Source: Archivesica marissinica
Taxonomy: Eukaryota > Mollusca > Bivalvia > Venerida > Vesicomyidae
NCBI GenBank assembly: GCA_014843695.1
Contig: CM026402.1
Coordinates: forward strand, 16,771,545-16,835,544
Length of the DNA stretch: 64,000 bases
Direction of reading: 5' to 3'
Shown: one piece after another, positions 1 to 12,200 of the stretch
How positions within the stretch are numbered: the stretch's first letter is position 1
Layout of the letters: each line of letters opens with the position of its first letter
Position numbers and translations under genes: made by a program
The notes under the pieces: model-generated
What the model saw: the letters and a program-made list of their open reading frames with translations, nothing else
Database searches by the model: none
Told to the model about the DNA's origin: nothing

Positions 1-204
1 TATTCACCCATTGATTGATTCTCATGTTAATCTGGTAAATAGTCTGTATATTACAATATTTTGTTTGTTAATACATGATTTATAGTGAGTTTTACGGTAA
101 CTCGAGTTGAGATGAAAGTGTTGATTGATATGTGTACATAATACACAAACAACAACAACAACAATAGTTTATTGTGTAAACATCTATAAGATGCTTAGAG
201 CAAA

Positions 205-676
205 TTCCCCCAAATAAACGAAACTTACCTTAAGTTGATGTTTGGTTGGGATTCTTTGTAGTAATATAACACTAAAGTGATCAGATGAGATGTACGCATC
301 GCTGGCCAGTAATCCTCAGTGTTAAAAGCTCAGATATTTATACAGGAACTAATCCAAAAGCTCAGATATTTATACAGGAACTAATCCAAAAGCTCAGATA
401 TTTATACAGGAACTAATCCAAAAGCTCAGATATTTATACAGGAACTAATCCAAAAGCTCAGATATTTATACAGGAACTAATCCAAAAGACCAGATTAGTA
501 ATATCTAAGCTAATATTTGTATGTCCAAAGACTTCTAATCTAAATGAGAACCATGATCAGATTCTCGGGAGGGAAAATAATATTATACTGGGTGGGCATC
601 TGATCACTTTAGTGTTATATTACTACAAAGAATCCCAACCAAACATCAACTTAAGGTAAGTCTCGTTTATTTGGGG
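205..676. repeat. Foldback element with arms of about 76 bp
   Basis: The left arm at 205-283 (ccccaaataaacgaaactta...) is the near-perfect reverse complement of 599-676 (tgatcactttagtgttatat...). The loop holds a 32-bp minisatellite. It looks like a foldback or MITE-type element. Confidence 0.7.
324..486. repeat. 32-bp tandem repeat, about 5 copies
   Basis: The unit aaaagctcagatatttatac plus aggaactaatcc is repeated almost identically. It lies in the loop of the foldback element. Confidence 0.9.
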
Positions 677-683
677 GATCCTT

Positions 684-1898
684 TTACGTCATAACACTTC
701 CGTTCTCAGATGAGACTTCAAAGCTCCGTTCCAGTATAAATATCGATTTTCGGTACTGAGTAAAGCCAAAAAACTGGCAATAATCATAAACTTGAAAATC
801 ACAAACCTTCAATTACCAACATGATACATACAATAATCTGTACAATGAACACCAACCTTATAAACTTCACAAATTATGCAGTAGTCAGTTCTGTAGGACA
901 GCATTACTTAATTCATTCACTTCCAGTTTCTTGTCGTAAAATTGGTTGAATGTTGTCTCACTGGACCATCCAGCCGTCTTTAATATATCTTGGATAGGTA
1001 TAAGGCTTGCTTTAGCCCGTGATGTTGCAGCAGAGATTTGTCAGTTACATCGTTCTTCTTGAACGTTTTAGAAAATCTTCCAAAGACACTGTCAACTGGT
1101 TCAATATTTTCCCTGTCAGCCTCGGTTAAATTGTTACAATTCATATTTTCATATGGCTCATATTCACTGTGAGTCTCCATGTCACAAATATCAAATGTCT
1201 TCTGGGGGTTCTTCCTCGTAGAGATAGTCAACTCTATGAGCCAATTTTTCTACTTTTTCATTAGTTTTATTTATATTGGCGTTCATTTCTCTCAATATAT
1301 TCAACGCTTCAGCGTTAAAATTCTGGACTGGGGCAGAATCACACGTGTAGAAGTAGAACGTGTTTCAGGTCGAGCTGAAGATTTTACCATAGAATTACCA
1401 GAAGAAGACGTCCCCGCCTTCGCTTTTCCCTTGTTAGGTGGTCTCTTATGCCTTTCCGGCGGTTCTTGAACCTCCTTAGCCACATGTTCGGTCTCTGCCT
1501 TGTTTTCGTTAGTTTTTGGCGACATTTCAGCGTGCTTCAGCATGGCGGTCGCCATATTTGTGTGGCGTATTAATTTTCAATGAATTGCCCTATTTTTTTG
1601 TTTACACCACGGTAAACTGTCCAGATTTATTTTACAAATTCAATATAATATTTGTAAATATTTCAATGTGGTTTAGCCTTTGAAATATTTACAATTCGCA
1701 AATTTAACCACCAGGTTAAATATATAATTGCGTAAAATGAACTCGGTAAACCAAAGTATCAATTTTACAATGTTTATTTAGGATTATGACCGATTGAACA
1801 GACACGTCTATTCAGTACGAAAATCATATGCGAACTGAGGATTTTTGGCCAGCGATGCGTACATCTCATCTGAGAACGGAAGTGTTATGACGTAAAAG
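684..1898. mobile_element. Decayed DNA-transposon-like element with inverted ends of about 30 bp
   Basis: The left end ttttacgtcataacacttcc (684) matches inverted the right end ggaagtgttatgacgtaaaa (ending near 1897); the identity covers about 30 bp. The minus strand inside carries broken ORFs. A second inverted match joins 283-322 to 1833-1876, so the right terminus has a partial copy upstream of the left one. I could not assign a superfamily. Confidence 0.55.
980..1555 (-). pseudogene. Frameshifted ORF fragments of a mobile element
   Basis: Reading leftwards from an ATG at 1555, a basic, Ser/Thr-rich 84-residue ORF (begins MATAMLKHAEMSPK) ends at 1301. A second frame across about 1310-1210 continues with a coiled-coil-like NINKTNEKVEKLAHRVDYLY. 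A third frame to 980 continues with FDICDMETHSEYEPY and SVFGRFSKTFKKND. Three frames in succession suggest one ancestral protein with at least two frameshifts. The composition resembles an accessory or gag-like protein of a transposon. The function is not recognised. Confidence 0.4.
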
Positions 1899-2057
1899 AA
1901 ACAATAGTTACACAGTAACAAAAATAATTACGGAGAGGGCTCTTTAATAAAATCTTGAGAAAAAGATGTCAGGTTCGAATGACAAAAATCTGTTCTGCAT
2001 AAATATGTTTACTGTGAATTGTATGTATTAATATAATTATTTAAATATTAGAATGTA

Positions 2058-2113
2058 TTAATGTCTAGTCCGATTCGATTCCAAATCCGACGCTCTACCA
2101 CTGGACCATGGAC
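2058..2113 (-). repeat. tRNA-like SINE fragment
   Basis: On the minus strand, tggtccagtggtagagcg resembles a pol III A box in a tRNA-derived head. The rest is missing. It is a relic and not a tRNA gene. Confidence 0.4.
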
Positions 2114-2224
2114 GCCACATTGTTGTGTAGTATTATTAAAAAATATTTGAACAGGGCTAGAGCTAATTATGTAACTCTTTGTACGGAAATCTATCTCTAT
2201 CCATCTATATCTCTGTGTATATAG

Positions 2225-2309
2225 GTAGTGATTGAAGGCGTGCGTGGCACCAGTTACCGTGGAGATATTGCAGTTGACGATGTATCGCTTACAGCTGGAC
2301 AGTGTACCG
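2225..2309 (+). CDS. MAM D0, exon C (domain tail)
   Basis: After an acceptor ag at 2223-2224, this 85-bp exon starts in phase 0 and reads [20 protein letters not shown], then ends with a GQC motif before the donor gtgagt. This is the last beta-strand pair and fourth cysteine of a MAM domain whose A and B exons lie upstream of the window. It ends in phase 1, matching the next exon. Comparison with the other exon C copies at 8820, 54387 and 59378 supports the limits. Confidence 0.88.
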
Positions 2310-5300
2310 GTGAGTCTTGCCACATGTATATCATTGTTAGCTGTGCCTTTGGAGTGTATGACATTATCCCCCCTAGAAATAATCCTCTGAGACGTTATCC
2401 CACTGAGACATTATCCCCCCTGAGACATAATCCCCCCGAGACATAATCCCCGAGACACAATCCCCCGAGACACAATCCCCCGAGACACAATCCCCTGAGA
2501 CACCATCACCCTAGACACAATCCCCCGAGACACAATCCCCTGAGACACAATCCCCCTGAGACACAATCCCCTGAGACACAATCCCCTGAGACATAATCCC
2601 CTGAGACACAATCCCCCGAGACACAATCCCCCTGAGACACAATCCCCCTAAGACACAATCCCCCTAGACACAATTCCCCGAGACATAATCACCTTGAGAC
2701 ATAATCACCCGAGACACAATCCCCTGAGACACAATCCCCCGAGATACAATCCCCTGAGACACAATCCCCCTGAGACACAATCCCCCGAGATACAATCCCC
2801 TGAGATACAATCCCCCGAGATACAATCCCCCGAGACACAATCCCCCTGAGACACAATCCCCCTAAGACACAATCCCCCTAGACACAATTCCCCAGACATA
2901 ATCACCTTGAGACATAATCACCCGAGACACAATCCCCTTGAGACACAATCCCCCGAGATACAATCCCCTGAGACACAATCCCCCGAGATACAATCCCCTG
3001 AGATACAATCCCCCGAGATACAATCCCCCGAGACACAATCCCCCAAGACACAATCCCCCAAGACACAATCCCCCGATACATAATCCCCCAGACAATCCCC
3101 CTGAGACACAATCCCGTGATACACAATTCCCCTAAGACACAATCCCCCTAGACACAATTCCCCTGAGACATAATCCCTGAGACATAATCCCCCATGTTTT
3201 TTGACACAAGCAGATATAATCCCCCCTCATTCAGCTTCATGGGTAGGACTCTAACCGTAATGTGAGTATTGTGTCCTCATGTGTTACAGAACATGGAGTG
3301 GGCATATGTGTGTGTCCATATCCTGTGTGTTAGTGCAGTTTATGTTGTAATACAACAAACACATTTCCTATTAACCCATTTCATTCTGGATACATTTAAA
3401 GGCTTTTGCAAACAACATAGATCCAGATCAGCCGCAGCGTGACGCTGCGTGCTGATCAGGATCTATGTTGTTTGCTACATAGCCAAGTGTCTTTGCAAGA
3501 TCATCTGAATAGCAAACAGCATAGAGCCTGATCAGACGGCACGTTCCATAGCAACTGATCTGGCTCTATGTTCTTTGCAAATACTGTTTGAACGGTATCC
3601 AGAATCAAATGGGTTAAATACATTTATTTATATCACATCTTCTTCTACACATCAACTAGCCTGGAGTCTTCTCAAGTCACCTAATTTGTCAAAAAACACA
3701 AACTACACACTGCCTGTCATGAAAATGCATTTTTTACCAGAAAGAAAAATGCACTAAATTAGTTATGAGTACTAAATGCTAGTGGATCTCGTAGATGCAT
3801 TTCTGCCTGTTTACGTGTATACAACTGTATAGTGTTCTACAGATTCAGGGATCATTCTAGAGGGCGATGTGGGCGAAATTGTCGCACTAGGAACCCTGCA
3901 TTCGCCCTCTGCGGGGCCCACTTCTCCCTAAAAAAAACGATTTTCAAACAAAATTGTGTCTAGTAAGATACACTGGCCCATTATAAAGCACTCCTTCTAT
4001 TCAAATGTTGTATTTAATGGTTGTACCGTGCATTTTAACCCTATTTTGCAGAAGTATATTAAAGAACACCATTTAAGGAAGCGATCAGGCGCTTTCTCAC
4101 TTCTCCCAAAAATTCTGACCTAGAATGAACCCTGCAGTTTAGATATTTTGTACACTTATAGATAAACCTGGCTACTCTCTCATGGAGACATTTTATTTGT
4201 TATATTATTTTTTTATATTCGGGTTTATGAATGTCTGCCCACTGTAGGCACTGTATGCACACCCGCTGAGGCTTGATCCCCGATCCCTTCATATCTTAAA
4301 GATATATTTTTGAATTCCAAAGTGATCAATGTTGATAATTGAGTAATTAATCCCTGAATTTAGTATAATTTTTTATCTCAAAATATGACGGTTGCACTGT
4401 TGGTTAATGAAACCAGTTTAAAATAGCTTCTGTTGGTCTTACCTGTAAGCTAAAAAATCTTTTAAAAAATTGTTTCTTTAACCCATTCAACCCCAAGTAA
4501 CTGACATGGACTGGTGCATGCTATTTTTAGACCAATAAATTAATAACAAAATTACATTTGGATCAGTTCATTTATCAAAATGGGTAATTTTATCTAAAAA
4601 TAGTAATAATTATTACTGGCAAAAAAGTGCAGATCCTGATGAGACGGCTCGTTACGAGCCGGCTCATCTGGATCTACACTTTTCATAAGCCTATTTAGAG
4701 GCCTGTGGGGTTGAAAGGGTTAAAGCGACATTATATCGCAAAAAGCAAATAAAATGCATTTTTGTTCGCGTATGAATTGCTACTACAAATTCTTCCGAAT
4801 ACATTCGAACACTAACATTGAATCAATAAACAGTGCTTTTGTGGTCTACAAACTTTCAAAATTCAGGAATTTTATATAACAGTCATCCATGCTCCTGAAT
4901 TGCCGTTTGTTTGTCATCGGAGTCAATACTAAGCGCGAGATCATGTCGTTTAGAGATAATTTAACTAACATTAGTCTACAAATAAATATGCATAGGCACA
5001 AATGTGAGATATAACGGTAAACCTGTACCACAACTCGTGTTATTCAGCATACACAAGTTGTATTACGCATGGATGGATGTCGACTCTATTTACATTATTT
5101 TGTTATGTCAACAAGCTGCATATATGACGTTTGTTTATTAGTTGAAATACTCAGTTTTTGAGGCAAATATTTTGAAAAAATTATGCCATATAATAGGAAA
5201 ATACATTCTGTAGAAATTTGCGTTTTCACTGATGTAGTGTCGCTTTAAAAAAAAAAAAATGTTTGTACATATTTGATTTCTAGTAAAAGAACAGTTATAC

Positions 5301-8300
5301 CCCATACAGTGATTAGATTATAAAACCCCTAAACCAGCTGCCTATTTACTTCAGGATCTCCAGTGGCTGGTAAATCCCCAGCTAATTGTAATTTCGAGAC
5401 TTCTAGAATATGCAACTATATTCAAGACAAAACCGACATCTTTGATTGGTCATGGCAATCCGGTAACACAAGATCTGTTAGCACTGGGCCAACCACTGAT
5501 CATACCTATGGAACAGCTACAGGTGCGTAACTCTAGTGAAGTTTTGAAGTTAGCCTATAGATGTTCGTGTATATTTGTGTTATTGCGGGGGGGGGGGGAA
5601 CAGGAAAACCCTGAGAACACCTGACTGTCCAGATCCCTTCCATACATTAGATTTGTAGAGGATAGTGCAATGATACAGACAGAGACCCATTCCAGAGTCT
5701 CCTCTGATTCTTTTACGTGCACGGTGTAAAGCACCGACACGAGACCTCGGTTTAAAGTCCCATCTGAAAGACTGTTAATTTAGGATCGAACCTGCGATCC
5801 CTGGATTACCAGTCCAACATGTTACCAGTCGACTACAGACCCGTCTGTGCACATACAAAGCACATACAAAGCGCATACACCGAAACCTGTATCACAGTGA
5901 CATGAGGCAAGAGTGAAACCAGTGTGCCAACCAGTCAACAGCTCCCTCAGAAGAACTCTATATGGTTCCTGGTCCATACTGCCGACCATCATTGGTGATA
6001 TTGCGAATATTTTGCATAAGGAAGAAGATTGTTCATTAAGAGTATATATATAAAATAAAATACGTTATAATCAAATTTAAATATTTGTGTGTGTATATAA
6101 TTATTTATACTATTTTGTTTGTTTATTTCAATTTTAATATATTGTTTGTTTATTTTATTTTTAATATTTTGTTTTATTCATACTATTTTATTTGTTTATT
6201 TTATTTATAATAATTTGTTTGTTTATTTTATTTGCAATATTGTGTTTGTTATTTTTAATTATAATAAATTGTTTATTTATTATATTTGTCCCCGCAGGAG
6301 CCGTTACGATTGTGCCATTATGCAAGGCATTTAAATTAAATTGCCTCTTCTCTCTCCCTCGTGGCGATGGATTCCATCAGGAATAATATCTCGAGAATGA
6401 TTAATATAAGTTGTAAGATCGAGCTAAAATAAATTTGTATAATTATAATAAACTATTATATTTTTAACACATGTATTGTGTTTGTTATTTTTATTTCAAT
6501 ACGTTTTTTGTGTTTTTTTAAAGGTCACTATGTGTACACCGAAGCATCGTCACCGAGACGGGTGGGAGATATAGCCCGTTTGTGGACGCCATCACTGAGG
6601 TCGGTCAATGGAGGCTGTATCTCATTCTGGTATCACATGTATGGGCGCACCATGGGTACTCTAAATGTGTATGCTGTGCGCAACTCGACCAATCTTGCAC
6701 TTGGTAATCCACTATGGTCCCGTTCTGGGAGTGCAGGAAACATCTGGATACAGCAGTTTGTCTCTCTACCGCTTCAGTCTGACACGTCTACATTCAATGC
6801 AAGTCTTTGTTATGTCATATGTATAAATGGCTAAATTATAATACATATGAATTATTTGATTGGTTCTTGGCTAGTTTCCAATACATATGAATTATTTGAT
6901 TGGTTATTGGCTAGTTTCCAATACATATGAATTATTTGATTGGTTCTTGGCTAGTTTCCAATACATATGAATTATTTGATTACCATAATGTACCCTCTAC
7001 TTGTGGAATGATCCAACTTAAAACCAACTTTTTTCAAACCAAAACCTGACCCTCGACTATGGATGGATCTGACTTAAAACCAGCTTTTTTCAAACCAAAA
7101 CCTGACCCTCGACTTATGGAAGGGTATATACCTGGAGCTTCCTCTGTGGTGTAGTGTTTTGACACACCAGATGATATAAGCAGATACCTGGAGCTTCCTC
7201 TGTGGTGTAGTGTCTTGACACACCAGGTGATATAAGCAGATACCTGGAGCTTCCTCTGTTGTGTAGTGTTTTGACACACCAGGTGATATAAGCAGATACC
7301 TGGAGCTTCCTCTGTGGTGTAGTGTCTTGAATCACCAGGTGATATAAGCAGATACCTGGAACTTCCTCTGTGGTGTAGTGTCTTGACACACCAGGTGATA
7401 TAAGCAGATACCTGGAGCTTCCTCTGTGGTGTAGTGTCTTGACACACCAGATGATATAAGCAGATACCTGGAGCTTCCTCTGTGGTGTAGTGTCTTGACA
7501 CACCAGATGATATAAGCAGATACCTGGAGCTTCCTCTGTGGTGTAGTGTCTTGACACACCAGATGATATAAGCAGATACCTGGAGCTTCCTCTGTGGTGT
7601 AGTGTCTTGACACACCAGATGATATAAGCAGATACCTGGAGCTTCCTCTGTGGTGTAGTGTCTTGACACACCAGATGATATAAGCAGATACCTGGAGCTT
7701 CCTCTGTGGTGTAGTGTCTTGACACACCAGATGATATAAGCAGATACCTGGAGCTTCCTCTGTGGTGTAGTGTCTTGACACACCAGATGATATAAGCAGA
7801 TACCTGGAGCTTCCTCTGTGGTGTAGTGTCTTGACACACCAGATGATATAAGCAGATACCTGGAGCTTCCTCTGTGGTGTAGTGTCTTGACACACCAGAT
7901 GATATAAGCAGATACCTGGAGCTTCCTCTGTGGTGTAGTGTCTTGACACACCAGGTGATATAACCAGATACCCGCATTATATTATTCATAGAGTACCGGT
8001 AGGCCTATGGTGGGATATTAAAATGATGGTCACATTTTATCTTGAAATGACACAACTATTTGTGCAGACTTCCTATTATAGAGATTAAGTACCAAATAGT
8101 CAGATAATTTTATTATGACTACCTTTTGTATAAATTAAATTAAATTGTAATACAAAAGAATATATTTGGTTAGTTCCTGACTATGTTATAATACATAGAG
8201 AATATTAGGTTACTGTCTTATAAATTTTAATTTATTAGGCGAGTCGGAGAAAAAATACAAGGCTCGGTAGAGCCTCGCCTTGTATTTTTCTCCGACTCGC

Positions 8301-9169
8301 CTAATAAATTAAAATTTATACGACAGTAACCTAATATTCTATTTCTCCTACATTCTGATTGTACACCCGACACAAAAACAAACAAACTAGCCATGACAGC
8401 TTACAAACTCGCTACGCACTTGGTAATATGTTGCGCATTGATATTTATATCCACGGTTAGCCCTATGACGTCACGAAAGCTTTATTAGGCACTGACTAAT
8501 AAAGCAAAATTTATTAGGCAGGCCGTATTTGTATGTTATTTCGCATGAAGGTAGGATAAAAAAGAATTATTAGTTACATCCTTTATCCAAGACATAATGG
8601 GCCTGCACCCTACTTGGGAGGAATTCTCCATGTACTACAGTTGTCTTACAGAAGTTTGTGGTTCTATCCAAGTGCCGTCGGTGACTTCAGCTTGTCCTCG
8701 ACTCGGCAATCATCTCTTACAGCTGGACAGTTGCTATTTTAGCGTAGCTTTTCTTAGCACAACTCACTCTATGCCCAGAGCAAAAAGGAAGACTTAAGTT
8801 TCTGTACTATCTATTGCAGGTTGTGTTTGAGGGAGTTTTAAAGGGACCCTACTCTGACATTGCTATTGATGATGTCAAGATGTTCGTGTCATGTCCACCT
8901 CCAGGTGAGACGCTTGAGTGTTTATTCTATACATAATACGTTCTCTGCTGCTACAGTGGAAGTTGTGTGGTACACATGTGACTTGTAGTACTCCTATATG
9001 CATTGAAATAAACCAAAGGAATTATTATTGGCGCGATTGAAATACAGTCAAACCTGTCTTAACCAGTCAGTTAAGGGAATCACAGAAAGTGGCTGCTTAG
9101 CACAGGTGGCTGTTTAATGGAGGTGACCACTAATACACGTTTAACTATAGTGTGATTGATAGATTTGAT

Positions 9170-9220
<51 letters not shown>

Positions 9221-12200
9221 GAGAGAGAGGAGAGAGAGAAGAGAGAGAGAAGAGAGGAGAGAGAGAGATATGGTAGTGTGGCGATGCATAGAATAATGGT
9301 TGCCATGATTGCAAGAAAGGAGGAGGAAGCATGGATGCCTCGATGGTAGTGTGGCGATGCATAGAATAATGGTTGCCATGATTGCAAGAAAGGAGGAGGA
9401 AGCATGGATGCCTCGATGGTAGTGTGGCGATGCATAGAATAATGGTTGCCATGATTGCAAGAAAGGAGGAGGAAGCATGGATGCCTCGATGGTAGTGTGG
9501 CGATGCATAGAAGAATGGTTGCCATGATGGAAAGAAAGAAGGAATTATGGATACCTCGATAGAAATATGGATTTGTGCAGAAATAAAGGGAAATGTATGG
9601 ATGCTGCCATGGAAATAATAAAATAAAAACGGCAAAAGGGCGGACATATATGGAAAAAGAGCTAAGAAGGGGCAGGACAGGTGGCATCCTGTCATTTCGC
9701 TCTAGAAAAACACAAGATATGAAATACCATAGCAATATGTGACAGTTTAAAGATATGCAAGACTTTTGTGTCAGCTGTCATGATGCTTTCTTTTGAAACG
9801 TGATTAGGAAAGCATCAAGCTGGTTGAAACAAAGGCTTACCTAGACCACAGCAGAGATGTTGCAGAATGTGACGTGATTAGGAAAGCATGACAATGGCTG
9901 AAACAAAGGTTTGCGTAGACCACAGCAGAGATGTTGTAGTATGTAGACGTGATTAGGAAAGCATCAAGCTGGTTGAAACAAAGGTTTGCGTAGACCACAG
10001 CAGAGATGTTGCAGTATGTAGACGTGATTAGGAGAGCATCAAACTGGTTGAAACAAAGGCTTACCTAGACCACAGCAGAGATGTTGCAGTATGTAGATAT
10101 GATTAGGAAAGCATCAAACTGGTTGAAACAAATGGCTTGCCTAGACCACAGCAGAGATGTTGCAGTATGTAGACGTGATTAGGAAAGCATCAAGCTGGTT
10201 GAAACAAAGGCTTACCTAGAACACAGCAGAGATGTTGCAGTATGTAGATGTGATTAGGAAAGCATGACAATGGCTGAAACAAAGGTTTGCGTAGACCACA
10301 GCAGAGATGTTGCAGTATGTGACGTGATTAGGAAAGCATCAAGCTGGTTGAAACAAAGGCTTACCTAGACCACAGTAGAGATGTTGCAGTATGTATACGT
10401 GATTAGGAAAGCATCAAGCTGGTTGAAACAAAGGCTTACCTAGAACACAGCAGAGATGTTGCAGTATGTAGATGTGATTAGGAAAGCATGACAATGGCTG
10501 AAACAAAGGTTTGCGTAGACCACAGCAGAGATGTTGCAGTATGTGACGTGATTAGGAAAGCATCAAGCTGGTTGAAACAAAGGCTTACCTAGAACACAGC
10601 AGAGATGTTGCAGTATGTAGATGTGATTAGGAAAGCATGACAATGGCTGAAACAAAGGTTTGCGTAGACCACAGCAGAGATGTTGCAGTATGTGACGTGA
10701 TTAGGAAAGCATCAAACTGGTTGAAACAAATGTTTGCGTAGACCACAGCAGAGATGTTGCAGTATGTAGACGTGATTAGGAAAGCATCAAACTGGTTGAA
10801 ACAAAGGCTTACCTAGACCACAGCAGAGATGTTGCAGTATGTAGACGTGATTAGGAAAGCATCAAACTGGTTGAAACAAATGTTTGCGTAGACCACAGCA
10901 GAGATGTTGCAGTATGTAGACGTGATTAGGAAAGCATCAAACTGGTTGAAACAAATGGCTTGCCTAGACCACAGCAGAGATGTTGCAGTATATAGACGTG
11001 ATTAGGAAAGCATCAAGCTGGTTGAAACAAAGGCTTACCTAGACCACAGTAGAGATGTTGCAGTATGTAGACGTGATTAGGAAAACATCAAACTGGTTGA
11101 AACAAAGGCTTACCTAGAACACAGCAGAGATGTTGCAGTATGTAGATGTGATTAGGAAAGCATGACAATGGCTGAAACAAAGGTTTGCGTAGACCACAGC
11201 AGAGATGTTGCAGTATGTGACGTGATTAGGAAAGCATCAAGCTGGTTGAAACAAAGGCTTGTCTAGACCACAGCAGAGATGTTGCAGTATGTAGACGTGA
11301 TTAGGAAAGCATCAAGCTGGTTGAAACAAAGGCTTACCTAGACCACAGCAGAGATGTTGCAGTATGTAGACGTGATTAGGAAAGCATCAAGCTGGTTGAA
11401 ACAAAGGTTTACCTAGACCACAGCAGAGATGTTGCAGTATGTAGACGTGATTAGGAAAGCCTGACAATGGTTGAAACAGGTTTCTGTAGACCACAGCAGA
11501 GATGTTGCAGTATGTAGACGTGGTTAGGAAAGCATCAAGCTGGTTGAAACAAAGGCTTACCTAGACCACAGCAGAGATGTTGCAGTATGTAGACGTGATT
11601 AGGAAAGCATCAAACTGGTTGAAACAAAGGCTTACCTAGACCACAGCAGAGATGTTGCAGTATGTAGACGTGATTAGGAAAGCATCAAGCTGGTTGAAAC
11701 AAAGGTTTGCGTAGACCACAGCAGAGATGTTGCAGTATGTAGACGTGATTAGGAAAGCATCAAGCTGGTTGAAACAAAGGCTTACATAGACCACAGTAGA
11801 GATGTTGCAGTATGTAGACGTGATTAGGAAAGCATGACAATGGTTGAAACAAATGTTTGCGTAGACCACAGTAGAGATGGTGCAGTATGTAGACGTGATT
11901 AGGAAAGCATCAAACTCGTTGAAACAAAGGCTTACCTAGACCACAGTAGAGATGTTGCAGTATGTAGACGTGATTAGGAAAGCATCAAGCTGGTTGAAAC
12001 AAAGGCTTACCTAGACCACAGTAGAGATGTTGCAGTATGTAGATGTGATTAGGAAAGCATGACAATGGTTGAAACAAATGTTTGTGTAGACCACAGCAGA
12101 GATGTTGCATAATACATATTATGTAAACATGAATTTACTCATAACATTGATATATAAAATGAGCTTTTGAATTGCTGGATTCACCATAAATATGTTACTG

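Noticed and set aside
2367..3195. Possible CRISPR-like array (short repeats with short variable parts)
   Set aside because: Units are head-to-tail with no unique spacers, in a eukaryotic intron. The same holds for the other arrays.
7034..7989. Three overlapping minus-strand ORFs of 205 to 305 codons
   Set aside because: The 56-bp unit has no stop in these frames; all three give the same repeated peptide in shifted order.
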